DNA from: Paracoccaceae bacterium
GTDB taxonomy: Bacteria > Pseudomonadota > Alphaproteobacteria > Rhodobacterales > Rhodobacteraceae
DNA length: 64,000 nucleotides
Direction: 5' to 3'
NCBI GenBank assembly: GCA_958296035.1
Contig: OY282431.1
Location: 2,402,037 to 2,466,036, forward strand
Shown here: positions 27,607-36,778 of the stretch, one piece after another
How positions within the stretch are numbered: the stretch's first letter is position 1
Layout: every line of letters starts with the position of its first letter
Notes under the pieces: model-generated
Database searches by the model: none
Seen by the model: the letters and a program-made list of their open reading frames with translations, nothing else
Told to the model about the DNA's origin: nothing
Program-made: the position numbers and the translations under genes

Positions 27607-30105
27607 ATGTCGAATAGGTCGATACGTAAGCTACAGACCAAGTGTTTGGAATTCATGAAAAATCCGACAGTTTATTCCACGGCTAGCGTGAAGGACATTC
27701 CGCAATTCCTGGAAGAAATCGACAACCTCAACGAATCCGACAGCGGAGGATTGTCACCCTTGCACCGCTTCTGTGCAGCAAATGACAGCGCAGAGGTCAT
27801 ACGGCTGGTCTTGCGCGCCGGAGCAGACCCACAGGCTAGAACCGAAGGCGGGCTGACCCCGCTGCACGCAGCAGCAGCCTACAATTCGAACCCCGAAATC
27901 GCCAAGACCCTCATCGAGTGCGGTGCAGTTGCCAACGCCCGAAGTCGCGTCGGCCTGACGCCCGTGTTTGGGGCCGCAGCGTTCAACGACAATCCGGGTG
28001 TTGTACTGGAATTAATTCAGGGCGGCTGTCGGTTGAGCTCCATATCAGAAAGCAAGATGAACCCGTTGTTTGGGGCCGCGGCGTTCAATTCCAACCCCGA
28101 GATTGTGACTGTGCTGCTGGACAACGGAATCGAAGTCGACAAGCGTGACCGAAACAAGGCTACTGCCTTGCACTTTGCGGCAGCATTCAACAGCAATACT
28201 GACGTTGCCAAAACCCTGATTGAAAGAGGTGCCGAAGTAGATGCAGTCGATTCTGCAGGCCTGTCTCCACTGCACCTGGCTGCCCGCAGCAACCCTGAAC
28301 CAGGGATGATCCTCTTGCTGGTCGACAAGGGTGCAACCGTTGGCCTCCAGGCAGCTGACGGCAAAACGGCCATGGACATCGCCAAGGCATCAAACGTAGC
28401 AGTCGTCAAGTCGAATGCATTTTCCGTGCTGCGCTCCGTCCACAAGAGCAATTGGGGAAGCGAGAGCTTCTTTTCGCGAGCCACTCCAGAAGACGTCAAG
28501 TCCTGCCTGGCTGCCGGTGCCAAGATCAATGCCGACAGTGGCTCGAAATCACTGTCTCCCTTACATTGGGCCGTACGCTATACCAGACATCTCGAAGTCA
28601 TAGAGATGATGCTGGAACACAGTGCCTCGGTCAATTTCAGTGACGGCATCGGGCAGACTCCACTGCACTGGGCGGTTCGAAACCAGCATATTGCACGGGA
28701 TATTGTCAAGCTGCTGATCGACAGGGGCGCAATACTGGACAGTAGAACCCGCAATGATGATGCAACGCCGTTGAGAAGCGCAGCCCGCTATGCCAATGAT
28801 GTAGAAATCCTGAGATTGATGATCGCCGGCGGCGCCGATGTCGAGGATGTCACACGCAAGGGAGCAACTATGGTCCACAGTGCGGTCCGCAACGACCGCC
28901 AACTCGTGGAAGTTGTGCAGTTTTTCCTGAGCCACGAGCAGGACATTAACGCCGCCGACAATTTCGGCATGACGCCATTGCATTACGCCGTTCGCTACAA
29001 CCGTATGCCCAACCAGATCAAATTCCTCATCAAATCCGGTGCCGACCCCGGCAAGACCTCAAGCGGGCACCCTCCACGCAGGCCCATCGACCTCGCTACC
29101 AAATCCAGTCGCAAGACAATCGCAAAACTGTTCCCGACTCCCGTCAAGTCTGCCAGGAAGTCACGCACCAGGACACCAGCAGGTCAGCCCGACAAACCTT
29201 CCGGTGAAGCGAAATCACAAGTCCCTGACGCACCTGACAAGGCGAAAGCCAGGGCCGCAAACCAGAGGGCTGCCAAGTCTGAGCCACAGGTTCTGCAACC
29301 CGAAAAGCCCGACAATGATGCCGCGGTTTCAAACAACACTGTTGACAGGTCCTGGGGAAACCCGGACTACTTCTCGCACACAACACTTGAGGACATCGCA
29401 GGCCAGCTTGAGGCCGGCGCCAGTATTTCCAAGCCGTGGGATACAAGTCGTCGTACGCCGCTCCACCTGGCGGCAAGGGATTGCAAGGAAATCGAGGCGA
29501 TTCGCTTGCTTGTTGGGCATGGTGCCGATTTGGCGGCAAGGGACAACAATGGGATGACAGCCCTGCATTTTGCTGTCGGAAACCCCGCCATTGCAGCGGC
29601 CATTGCAGAAGTCCTGATCGACAGCGGCGCCGACATTGGCACCCGAACCAAGCGGGACGGAGCCACGCCGCTCAGAGCCGCGGTGAAGAATGCCAGCAGG
29701 CTCGATGTGGTTACCATGCTTATCGACCGCGGCGCACCGGTTGACGATCATTCAAACCAGGGCGTTCCATTGCTCCACAGTGCGGCACGCAATCCGAACA
29801 TCGCGCCGATTGTCATTCAGGAGTTACTGGACCGGAACGCGGACATCACCGAACAGGATCGGGCCGGCAACAACATTCTTCATGTTGCGATGCGTGTCCG
29901 TTCCCCCAGGTCAACTATCGAATACCTGCTCAACGCTGGCGTCGATCCCGGCATCAAGAATTCCCGCGGCAAGAAGCCAACCGAAGTTGGTCCGCCATCG
30001 TTGCGCAAGGCACTTTCGCAACTTGCGGCGGCACGACAGCACGGGACGAACCCACCTCGGCATGCCGAACAGGACGAGACCGCGGAAGCGCCGGAAAAGG
30101 ACTAG
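27607..30105 (+). CDS. Large ankyrin-repeat protein with three repeat blocks
   Basis: 832 residues without signal peptide or membrane segments. I count about 16 ankyrin-like units in three blocks: roughly residues 48-260, 310-505 and 612-800. Units carry TPLHxAA-type helices, and many have N-terminal variants such as LSPLHWAVRY. Blocks two and three each open with a similar header (NWGSESFFSRATPEDV and SWGNPDYFSHTTLEDI) followed by LxAGAxI. A charged, low-complexity linker rich in Lys, Pro and Ser separates blocks two and three. Ankyrins bind other proteins; in bacteria they are common in host-associated species. No enzymatic domain is seen. A related repeat block is fused to the helicase at 43.3 kb. 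Confidence 0.9.
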   Translation: MSNRSIRKLQTKCLEFMKNPTVYSTASVKDIPQFLEEIDNLNESDSGGLSPLHRFCAANDSAEVIRLVLRAGADPQARTEGGLTPLHAAAAYNSNPEIAKTLIECGAVANARSRVGLTPVFGAAAFNDNPGVVLELIQGGCRLSSISESKMNPLFGAAAFNSNPEIVTVLLDNGIEVDKRDRNKATALHFAAAFNSNTDVAKTLIERGAEVDAVDSAGLSPLHLAARSNPEPGMILLLVDKGATVGLQAADGKTAMDIAKASNVAVVKSNAFSVLRSVHKSNWGSESFFSRATPEDVKSCLAAGAKINADSGSKSLSPLHWAVRYTRHLEVIEMMLEHSASVNFSDGIGQTPLHWAVRNQHIARDIVKLLIDRGAILDSRTRNDDATPLRSAARYANDVEILRLMIAGGADVEDVTRKGATMVHSAVRNDRQLVEVVQFFLSHEQDINAADNFGMTPLHYAVRYNRMPNQIKFLIKSGADPGKTSSGHPPRRPIDLATKSSRKTIAKLFPTPVKSARKSRTRTPAGQPDKPSGEAKSQVPDAPDKAKARAANQRAAKSEPQVLQPEKPDNDAAVSNNTVDRSWGNPDYFSHTTLEDIAGQLEAGASISKPWDTSRRTPLHLAARDCKEIEAIRLLVGHGADLAARDNNGMTALHFAVGNPAIAAAIAEVLIDSGADIGTRTKRDGATPLRAAVKNASRLDVVTMLIDRGAPVDDHSNQGVPLLHSAARNPNIAPIVIQELLDRNADITEQDRAGNNILHVAMRVRSPRSTIEYLLNAGVDPGIKNSRGKKPTEVGPPSLRKALSQLAAARQHGTNPPRHAEQDETAEAPEKD

Positions 30106-30109
30106 ATCG

Positions 30110-31081
30110 GTGTTCACGCGCGAGGAGCTGGAGGCGGCATGCCAAATTGTCTATCGGGACATGGTAGCCACACCTCAACTGGAATGGCCCCTTCTTGAGC
30201 AGGAAACTGGCTGCAGGGTGTGGGTCAAGCACGAGAATCACACGCCTATAGGCGCATTCAAGATTCGTGGTGGCATCACTTTTGTGAACTGGCTCACGAA
30301 ACACAAGCCATGTGCCAAAGGGATGATAACAGCAACACGGGGTAATCACGGTCAGAGTATTGCACGCGCTGCAACCCGCTCCGGGTTGATTGCCAAGATC
30401 GTTGTTCCGCATGGCAACTCGGTTGAAAAGAACCGGGCCATGCAAGCATTTGGCGCCGAACTTCTCGAATTTGGATCGGATTTCGACACTGCGCGCCTCG
30501 AAGCAGGACGTATTGCCGCCGACGAGGGGTTGTACTTCGTGCCTCCGTTTCATCGCGAGCTGGTGCGCGGTGTTGCCACCTACGCGCTGGAACTATTTCA
30601 GGCTGCACCTGTCCTGGACACCGTGTATGTTCCCATCGGATGCGGCTCGGGAATCTGTGGGCTGATTTCCGCACGCGACTGCCTTGGACTCAAGACTCGC
30701 ATTGTGGGTGTGGTGGCTAGGAACGCCGCGACAGCCAAGCTTTCGGTAGATGCTGGCCGCCTCGTTGAAACCAACTCCGCAGATACTTTCGCCGACGGTA
30801 TGGCCGTGAGGGTTCCTGTGCAGGAGGCGTTTGAAATCTATTCTTCGGGTGCCGACAGGATAGTGGCTGTCGACGACACAGAGATAGTTGATGCCATGCT
30901 TTGTTACCTGCGGACGACGCACAACCTGACTGAGGGAGCAGGAGCGGCCCCACTGGCGGCACTGATCAAGGAAAAGCAAGAGCTTCGGGGAAAGTCGGTC
31001 GGACTGGTCATGTCGGGAGGAAACATCGATCTGGCCTGGTTTCGTCAGATTGTTGGCGGTCAGGTACCAAGAGTTACCTGA
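30110..31081 (+). CDS. Threonine dehydratase-like PLP enzyme
   Basis: 323 residues from GTG 30110, four bases after the ankyrin stop codon. Fold-type II PLP enzyme: the lysine lies in HTPIGAFKIRGG near residue 47, the phosphate-binding loop is GCGSGICGL near 180, and the C-terminal SGGN is present. The asparagine loop reads TRGNHGQS. This is the serine/threonine dehydratase group that deaminates threonine or serine to a 2-oxo acid; it lacks the ACT-type regulatory domain of IlvA. Racemases and 3-hydroxyaspartate dehydratases share these motifs, so substrate is uncertain. The convergent neighbour is ilvE. Confidence 0.85.
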   Translation: MFTREELEAACQIVYRDMVATPQLEWPLLEQETGCRVWVKHENHTPIGAFKIRGGITFVNWLTKHKPCAKGMITATRGNHGQSIARAATRSGLIAKIVVPHGNSVEKNRAMQAFGAELLEFGSDFDTARLEAGRIAADEGLYFVPPFHRELVRGVATYALELFQAAPVLDTVYVPIGCGSGICGLISARDCLGLKTRIVGVVARNAATAKLSVDAGRLVETNSADTFADGMAVRVPVQEAFEIYSSGADRIVAVDDTEIVDAMLCYLRTTHNLTEGAGAAPLAALIKEKQELRGKSVGLVMSGGNIDLAWFRQIVGGQVPRVT

Positions 31082-31142
31082 CTGTTCGTCATGTCGCGGG
31101 CCGCGTTGTGCGAAAGCACACTCCCATGTAACCGGACCAGCT

Positions 31143-32042
31143 TCAGTTCCTTTCAGACCTGACCAGGTCGCTGTAATCACCGACCATGGTCATTGCCAGC
31201 TTACCGACTTCAAAACTGTAATCACCGATTTTCCCTACCGGTTCGACCTCGGCTGCCGTGCCGGTTAGCCAGCACTGCTCAAATCCTTCGAGTTCAGAGG
31301 GCATTATGTGCCGCTCATGGACTTTGATGCCCCGACTTTTCAGCAGTTTGAGTACCGTCTGTCGAGTAATTCCGTTCAGGAAACAGTCAGGAAGCGGCGT
31401 GTGGACCTCTCCATCCCTGACAAAGAAAATATTGGCGCCCGTGGCCTCAGCTACATATCCCCTAAAGTCTAGCATCAACGCATCGGAGCATCCATTACGC
31501 TGGGCGCGGTGCTTGGCCAGTGTACAGATCATGTATAGCCCCGCCGCCTTGGCGTGGCATGGAATGGTCTCCGGGCTGGGTCTTTTCCATTCCGAGACAT
31601 CCAGCTGGATGCCCTTGCTCTGCTCGGCACCGGCTGCGTAGTATCGTCCCCATGGCCAGGTAGCTATTGCCAATCGGCAAGGATTGCGACTGGAGGCTAC
31701 ACCCATGTCCTGGCCATCACCCCTCCACGCAACCGGTCGAACATAAGCATCCATCAAACTGTTGATTTCGAGAACAGCACGCTTGGCTGCCTCGATCTCC
31801 TCGGCACTGTACTTGATGTCGATATCAAGCGCCTGAGCGGACTTCAGGAGGCGCTCGGTATGCTGCCTGCTGGCAAAGATAATGCCATTATATGCGCGTT
31901 CGCCTTCGAATACGGACGAACCATAGTGCATGGCATGGGTAAGAATGTGGAACCGCGCCGAGCGCCAGGGAATCATTTTGCCATCTAGCCAAATGAAGCC
32001 GTCCCGGTCACCGTAGCCCGGAGAATTAGTAGAACTGGACAT
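31143..32042 (-). CDS. ilvE: Branched-chain amino acid aminotransferase
   Basis: 299 residues from ATG 32042. Fold-type IV PLP enzyme that makes valine, leucine and isoleucine from their 2-oxo acids. Visible are GFIWLDGKMIPW at the start, HAMHYGSSVFEGERAY near 37-52, YVRPVAWRG, the lysine-containing CHAKAAGLYM, and ALMLDFRGYVAEATGANIF. The frame is open 29 codons further upstream, but the conserved start fits ATG 32042, which has GGGAAG upstream. It converges on the threonine-dehydratase-like gene. Confidence 0.95.
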   Translation of the reverse strand: MSSSTNSPGYGDRDGFIWLDGKMIPWRSARFHILTHAMHYGSSVFEGERAYNGIIFASRQHTERLLKSAQALDIDIKYSAEEIEAAKRAVLEINSLMDAYVRPVAWRGDGQDMGVASSRNPCRLAIATWPWGRYYAAGAEQSKGIQLDVSEWKRPSPETIPCHAKAAGLYMICTLAKHRAQRNGCSDALMLDFRGYVAEATGANIFFVRDGEVHTPLPDCFLNGITRQTVLKLLKSRGIKVHERHIMPSELEGFEQCWLTGTAAEVEPVGKIGDYSFEVGKLAMTMVGDYSDLVRSERN

Positions 32043-32434
32043 ATGCACTTCCCTTGCAAGTCGTGCTAGGACAACAACAACTATCGCAAGCATTGCGACG
32101 AAACAAGCGCCGCTATCTGCCGGGAACACCTATGTCAATACCGTGACCGGTCAGCATCAAGTGATTTCCGGCTAGTGGCACATCAACGCCACTTCCCACA
32201 GCAACAGGTGTGCTGGAGATAACTCGACGCACGTCATTCCTGACCGGTGCCATGTGGCGATTGATCCAGGCAAGGGTCAATACCGCCACACCCGGTGACA
32301 GTCTTGCGATACACCACTCATTGGCAATAGCCACTGCGGCATTGATGTCGTCCTGCCCTCCCCCGAAAAATGGGCCAGATATACACAGATCGACATGCCT
32401 TGGTTGAACGCCCTTATTCAAGGAGATCAACAAG
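32043..32434. other. Gap upstream of ilvE, possible minus-strand gene remnant
   Basis: Besides the ilvE promoter, the minus strand from about 32430 to 32113 reads an open stretch with protein-like composition (for example RHVDLCISGPFFGGGQDD and ending TGHGIDIGVPGR). I do not recognise it, it has no clear start and it runs into transposase debris, so it may be the 3' end of a lost gene. Confidence 0.3.
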
Positions 32435-33130
32435 GTGAGTTGGAATGACAAGGAAAGCGCAGGCAAGCATTTCAGAGCCGGCATATCGATGCTCGCACTG
32501 GTCGAAATGTTCCCTTTGGCAGAATCTGCAGTAAGGAGGTTTGACGCAGTGTACTGGCCTGAAGGTCGGCATTTCGGATCTTGCGGAAGCAGCAATACCC
32601 GTGACGCATCCCACAAGATGATGCCTCACTGGCGCCCAGATTGTCGTTTATATTTCAGTATACGACCTGGAATATGCCTTGCTCGCCCACGAGTATCACT
32701 CTGCAAGTGGGTATTTGCCGTTTACATGTATGTAACTAACCTCAAAGGCGTATCATCCATGCGCCAGCTCAGGGATTTGAAGGTAACCCAAAAGAGTGCT
32801 TGGTTTATGCTGCATCGCCTTCGGAAGGCGTGGGAGTTGTCCGGCCTTCAAGAGACGGTTGGCCCTGCGGAAGTCGCTGAAGCATATATGGGGGTTAACG
32901 CCGCAATTTGAGCAATGCCAGGCCCAAGACGCTCACAGGTCGAGGTGCTGTTTGCAGGGTTGCGGTCGGGTATCAAGGATCGTGACACTAACCGAGTTGC
33001 AGCAAAGGGTGTTGAGCGCACAGACACGCCAGCGCCTGCAAGGGTTTGTTAAGCAGAACGTTGTCAAGAATGCAGAGCTCTTACCGAATGAACATGGCAC
33101 TTGTCAGGATATTGATGGATACCATTCCTT
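32435..33130 (+). pseudogene. IS1595-type transposase, decayed
   Basis: The first frame (32435-32911) carries the IS1595 N-terminus: SMLALVEMFPLAESAVRRF, CKWVFAVYMYVTNLKGVSSM and SAWFMLHRLRKAWELSG. In place of the catalytic VDEAYFGG it reads AEAYMGVNAAI and stops. Downstream, other frames continue with GIKDRDTNRVAAKGVERTD and LQGFVKQNVVKNAELL, the middle of the family, so at least two frameshifts are present. The zinc-ribbon cysteines of the N-terminus are also missing. It ends abruptly at a DNA-methylase fragment. Confidence 0.75.
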
Positions 33131-33298
33131 GAACGCTGCGCCGGCTGCTTTGCTGCCAGTGGGCGCAGCATAGCTGGCCCTAGAATTGAACGGGGGATCA
33201 AGAAGAATCAGGTCGACAGAATCAGAATTCATACCCCGCATTGTCGGGCGATTGTCTCCGGTCCACATCGTCCGGATAGCCCAGATAGCTTTTGCCAT
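33126..33298 (-). pseudogene. DNA adenine methylase N-terminal fragment
   Basis: About 57 codons reading TMWTGDNRPTMRGM and SVDLILLDPPFNSRASYAAP, then AAGAAFKE. This is the start of an N6/N4 DNA methyltransferase (type III or beta-class style) with the catalytic DPPF motif. Homology stops exactly where the IS1595-type debris begins, so the element probably landed in, or recombined into, the gene. The rest of the methylase is not in the window. Confidence 0.7.
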
Positions 33299-33682
33299 GC
33301 CAACTCCATCAACTATTGACTGATTACGAAATTGTTCTGAACTTCAGGTTCGTCAATCTACGTATATAATTTCCCAGGAATTCCCCTGAATCGCCGAACA
33401 AAGGGAGATCCGGCAACCAGGCTCGTACCGCTTGCGCCCTCCGCTGTGCCGAGCACCCGGCTCCTGCAAGCAAATGCCTGGCTCGGTCTGTTCTTGCCGG
33501 CCGGAACGTGCCGAGTGTCTCTGTTGGAGAAGTCGAAAATGACATACCCTGAGGAAGCGTCAGTTTTTTCTTGACCTCAATCGTTGATTGAAAACAATGT
33601 TAAGGTGACGAGCACGGGTATTCTTCGCGGGCAGTATCCCGGGTCCAATCCCTGGTTTCAGATTCGGGGCTGAGTTCAGACC
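33299..33682. other. Intergenic region with the petP-like promoter
   Basis: No gene is supported in 33299-33560. The right end holds a TTGACC -35-like element at 33571-33576 and the dyad described separately. Confidence 0.45.
33577..33591. promoter_or_regulatory. Perfect dyad TCAATC-GTT-GATTGA, candidate MarR operator
   Basis: TCAATCGTTGATTGA is a perfect 6-3-6 inverted repeat located immediately after the TTGACC element (33571-33576), within the spacer before an ACAATG-like -10. It is 91 bases upstream of the MarR-family gene, a typical arrangement for autorepression. Confidence 0.5.
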
Positions 33683-34186
33683 ATGACCGACAACAGCTAT
33701 TCGCATTCGAACGAGCAGCTTCTCTACCTCACTGACGACCAGCTGAAGCAAGGCATCGAAGCACTGTTCTTTGCTAACAAGAAGATCATATCCAAGGTCG
33801 ATCCGATATTGGCAAAGTATGGATATGGAAGAGCGCACTATCGTGCCATATTCATGATCGGCAGCCGACCTGACATCAATATTACCCAGTTGACGACAGT
33901 CCTCTCCGTATCCAAGCAGTCAGTAAACAGGGTCCTGCGCCGATTGAAGTCGGACGGCATCGTCAGGGCGCGACGTGCAGAATTCGACAAGCGTGTTTAC
34001 AGATTGCGGCTAACCGCATCTGGAGAAAGACTTGCCGAGGAGCTTTCGACTGTTCAACGGCAGGTCATGCGCGAGGCCTATATGCGGGCTGGGCCGTCTG
34101 CGGTTTCCGGATTCCGGACCGTAACCGAGCACTTGATTGAATCGGCTTACCCTTACGGTTGGCCGATCAGCACATTCAAACAATAG
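33683..34186 (+). CDS. petP: MarR-family transcriptional regulator (PetP-like)
   Basis: 167 residues with a winged helix: RPDINITQLTTVLSVSKQSVNRVLRRLKSDG-type recognition region around residues 64-95 and the wing DKRVYRLRLTASGERL. It is followed by an OmpR-type response regulator gene 8 bases later. The PetP-PetR pair of Rhodobacter, and the downstream order HDAC - xseB - ispA, are the same as here, so the PetP label rests on context plus family. The genes controlled are not evident. Probably autoregulated through the dyad at 33577. Confidence 0.75.
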   Translation: MTDNSYSHSNEQLLYLTDDQLKQGIEALFFANKKIISKVDPILAKYGYGRAHYRAIFMIGSRPDINITQLTTVLSVSKQSVNRVLRRLKSDGIVRARRAEFDKRVYRLRLTASGERLAEELSTVQRQVMREAYMRAGPSAVSGFRTVTEHLIESAYPYGWPISTFKQ

Positions 34187-34194
34187 TAGCCCGC

Positions 34195-34920
34195 ATGTCC
34201 GGACATCTCCTATTGCAAGATGTGCACGTTTTGATTGTCGAGGACGACACGCGGCTGAGGATCTTGTTGAAACAGTACCTCACGAAGGGCGGATACTGGT
34301 GCACCGTAGCGGAGAACGCCGAACACGCTCGTGAATTGTGCGCCTGGTTCCGGTTCAACCTTCTCATTATGGATGTCATGATGCCGGGCCAAGACGGTGT
34401 TTCGCTAACGCGCGAATTGCGAAAGTCTATGGATGTTCCCATCATTTTCCTTTCAGCCCTGTCGGATGTCGACAGTCGAATTGCCGGGCTCGACGCGGGC
34501 GGGGATGACTACCTGGGCAAACCATTCGATCCGCGGGAACTCGTTCTGCGTATGCAGGCCGTTCTTCGTCGCGTCCCCGAGACCTTCCCGGCATTGCTTC
34601 GCCTTGGCGAGTACGAGTATGACTTTGAAAGAGGCGATTTGTCGCGTCACGGTGCCAGCATTCACCTGTCACTCTCGGAATCTGCACTGATGAACTGCCT
34701 TGCGCGGCGAGCCAACAAGACGGTATCCCGGCAAACACTCGCCGCGGCAAGTGGAATAGAGAAATTCTCGGAAGAAGACCGAGGCGTGGATATCAGGATA
34801 TCGCGGATACGCCGCAAGATTGAGGAGGATCCTCGCAACCCCCGTTATCTCAGGACGGTAAGAGGTATCGGTTATCAGCTCACGCCCGACAAACTGGAGC
34901 ACCAGGACCCGGATTCCTGA
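34195..34920 (+). CDS. petR: OmpR-family response regulator (PetR-like)
   Basis: 241 residues. Receiver domain 12-125: acidic pair in VLIVEDDTRLR, phosphorylated Asp in LLIMDVMMPGQDG, Thr/Ser in IIFLSAL, Lys in DDYLGKPFDP. The C-terminal winged helix ends RYLRTVRGIGYQLTP. I chose ATG 34195 rather than the upstream frame that overlaps the MarR gene. No histidine kinase is adjacent, as for PetR elsewhere. It is known as PetR in Rhodobacter, where it was found near the cytochrome bc1 genes; those are not in this window. Confidence 0.82.
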   Translation: MSGHLLLQDVHVLIVEDDTRLRILLKQYLTKGGYWCTVAENAEHARELCAWFRFNLLIMDVMMPGQDGVSLTRELRKSMDVPIIFLSALSDVDSRIAGLDAGGDDYLGKPFDPRELVLRMQAVLRRVPETFPALLRLGEYEYDFERGDLSRHGASIHLSLSESALMNCLARRANKTVSRQTLAAASGIEKFSEEDRGVDIRISRIRRKIEEDPRNPRYLRTVRGIGYQLTPDKLEHQDPDS

Positions 34921-34929
34921 CCGGAATCC
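34911..34929 (+). terminator. Hairpin at the end of the petR-like gene
   Basis: GGATTCC and GGAATCC form a 7-bp stem with a 5-base loop that includes the stop codon, followed by a T-richer stretch. Possible weak terminator between the regulator pair and the HDAC-like gene. Confidence 0.35.
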
Positions 34930-34994
34930 TGCTGTATTTCCCTGACCGATTCGGCGCTTGAACGACTTGCCCTTTCCTTTGACAGGAATGAAAG

Positions 34995-35927
34995 ATGACA
35001 ACAGCTCTTATTTCCCACCCTGACTGCCTGCAGCACAGAACGCCGCCAGGGCACCCCGAAAGAGTTCAGCGCCTGCAACAAATTGCGCAGATCCTGTCTG
35101 ACAACAGGTTCAAATCCCTGAAGAGGTATGACGCACCAATGTGCAGCGAGGAAGATATCCTGAGGGCCCACACGGCCAGGCACCTTCGCCATATCAGGCA
35201 GTCCTCTCCAAGGGCCGGATGGCGGAGTCTGGATACGGACACACACATTTCACCAGGTTCGCTGCGGGCTGCGTTTCGAGCCGTTGGTTCCGCTGTCAAG
35301 GCTGTAGATCTTGTGGTGGCAGGTGAAGCACGAAATGTATTTTGCGCAGTACGCCCGCCGGGACATCATGCTGAAGTCGAACGTGCCATGGGGTTCTGCC
35401 TCTTCGCAAATGTGGCGATTGCCGCGTTGCACGCGTTGGACAAGCATGGACTTGATCGAGTCGCGATACTGGATTTCGACGTTCACCATGGAAATGGAAC
35501 CAGCAATATCCTGTGGAACGAACAGCGGATACTCTTCGCTTCCACCCACGAAATGCCACTCTATCCTGGTACCGGGCATTCAAGCGAACGTGGTGCCCAC
35601 AACCAGATAATCAATCGTCCACTCGCACCTCACAGCGGCAGCCGAGAGTATCGCGAGGCAATCAAGCAGATCCTGGAAAGGATGGATCGGTTCCAGCCAC
35701 AGTTGTTTGTCATTTCAGCCGGTTTCGATGCGCATTATCGTGACCCTTTGGCTACCCTGAGGCTGGATGAAGATGATTTTGCGTGGACTACAGAACGGGT
35801 GAGCGATATCGCTGATACCCACGGCAACGGGCGCGTCATAGCGTCTCTGGAGGGGGGCTATGATCTCAAGGGACTGACGGAATCCGTAGCCGCCCAGGTC
35901 GAAGTACTAATGGAAAGAGGCACATGA
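34995..35927 (+). CDS. Histone-deacetylase-like amidohydrolase
   Basis: 310 residues of the class II HDAC / acetylpolyamine amidohydrolase superfamily. The zinc and catalytic residues are visible: RPPGHHAEVERAMGFC near 120, ILDFDVHHGNGTSNI near 157, SAGFDAHYRDP near 240, and SLEGGYDLKGL near the end. It removes acetyl groups from an amine, in bacteria possibly acetylpolyamines or acetylated proteins. Its stop overlaps the start of xseB, an arrangement conserved in alphaproteobacteria. Confidence 0.9.
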   Translation: MTTALISHPDCLQHRTPPGHPERVQRLQQIAQILSDNRFKSLKRYDAPMCSEEDILRAHTARHLRHIRQSSPRAGWRSLDTDTHISPGSLRAAFRAVGSAVKAVDLVVAGEARNVFCAVRPPGHHAEVERAMGFCLFANVAIAALHALDKHGLDRVAILDFDVHHGNGTSNILWNEQRILFASTHEMPLYPGTGHSSERGAHNQIINRPLAPHSGSREYREAIKQILERMDRFQPQLFVISAGFDAHYRDPLATLRLDEDDFAWTTERVSDIADTHGNGRVIASLEGGYDLKGLTESVAAQVEVLMERGT

Positions 35928-36145
35928 CTGAGCAGGAACTTCCAGAAGACATTGCCGACATGTCGTTCGAGGAAGCCTTGGCGGCGCTTGAATCCGTTGT
36001 CAGGCAATTGGAGGAAGGTGATATCTCACTTGATAATGCAATTCAGTTCTATGTCAGGGGTTCACAACTCAAACACCGTTGCGAGGTTGCCCTAACCGAG
36101 GCCCAGGCGCAGATTGAAAAGATTGCGGAGCGGCCTTCGCCTTGA
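35924..36145 (+). CDS. xseB: Exodeoxyribonuclease VII small subunit
   Basis: 73 residues. The two-helix pattern SFEEALAALESVVRQLEEGDISL, then DNAIQFYVRG, then LKHRCEVALTEAQ is the XseB signature. It forms coiled-coil partners on the large subunit XseA (not in the window) to give the ssDNA-specific exonuclease VII. It overlaps the HDAC-like gene by ATGA. The next gene is a divergent paralogue. Confidence 0.92.
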   Translation: MTEQELPEDIADMSFEEALAALESVVRQLEEGDISLDNAIQFYVRGSQLKHRCEVALTEAQAQIEKIAERPSP

Positions 36146-36246
36146 CCAGAAGCCTGTTGCCTGTAGATGAGCCGATATCAGAAGCAGTTGCACCTGGACT
36201 GAAATCCTTGGAGCGGCTGCGATTCCCGCCCTGACCCGGATTCCAC

Positions 36247-36567
36247 ATGACCGCAAAGAGCAACGACTCACGTTTCGAGCAGGCTATGGCACGCATCGAC
36301 CAGTTGACCTTCCCGATGGCCCGCGGCCGGTTGGAATCTGTGTCTCGCGAACTGGACAAACAGGACATCTCTCTGCAGCGATCAGTGCAGTTGCGGGTCT
36401 ATGCGCAAGCACTCGGAGATCACTGTGCGAGACTACTGGCGAGCAGTGACCAATTGGCTCAGATGGTCGTAATTGACGGCAGTGCACAACCGGCAGGTAT
36501 CAAGCCATTTGAAGTCACAAGCCGGGCTTCGATGTCTCGTGGGGGCGAAAGCAGCGGCCGCAAGTAA
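36247..36567 (+). CDS. XseB-like paralogue, function unknown
   Basis: 106 residues. The stretch RLESVSRELDKQDISLQRSVQL and LGDHCARLL aligns over its length with the neighbouring XseB (ALESVVRQLEEGDISLDNAIQF, LKHRCEVAL). The front SRFEQAMARIDQL matches the XseB start, with an insertion between. The acidic pattern is eroded and a polar tail is added. It is probably a tandem duplicate that has diverged; it could be a second exonuclease subunit, a regulator, or decaying. ATG is preceded only by a weak purine run. Confidence 0.5.
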   Translation: MTAKSNDSRFEQAMARIDQLTFPMARGRLESVSRELDKQDISLQRSVQLRVYAQALGDHCARLLASSDQLAQMVVIDGSAQPAGIKPFEVTSRASMSRGGESSGRK

Positions 36568-36778
36568 CACACAAATTACCACAGAATGCTCAGGCATGTT
36601 CAGCTCGGGACGGGCGCAGATGCAGGCATAAAGTGGACCCGAATGAAGATCCGGAAGTTCAAGTCGGATCCGGCCAAATCTCCCGAGTGGTGTGGATTGC
36701 ATTCAGGACGCCGAGCAAGCATCTGTTCAGGGGGCAGTCCCCATTGAACGAGAGGTGTTGAGAAGAGGCAGGCCCGAC

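Noticed and set aside
32113-32616. Minus-strand 167-codon open frame upstream of ilvE
   Set aside because: Its first third is antisense to the IS1595 remnant; only the last third looks protein-like, without a recognised family or start.
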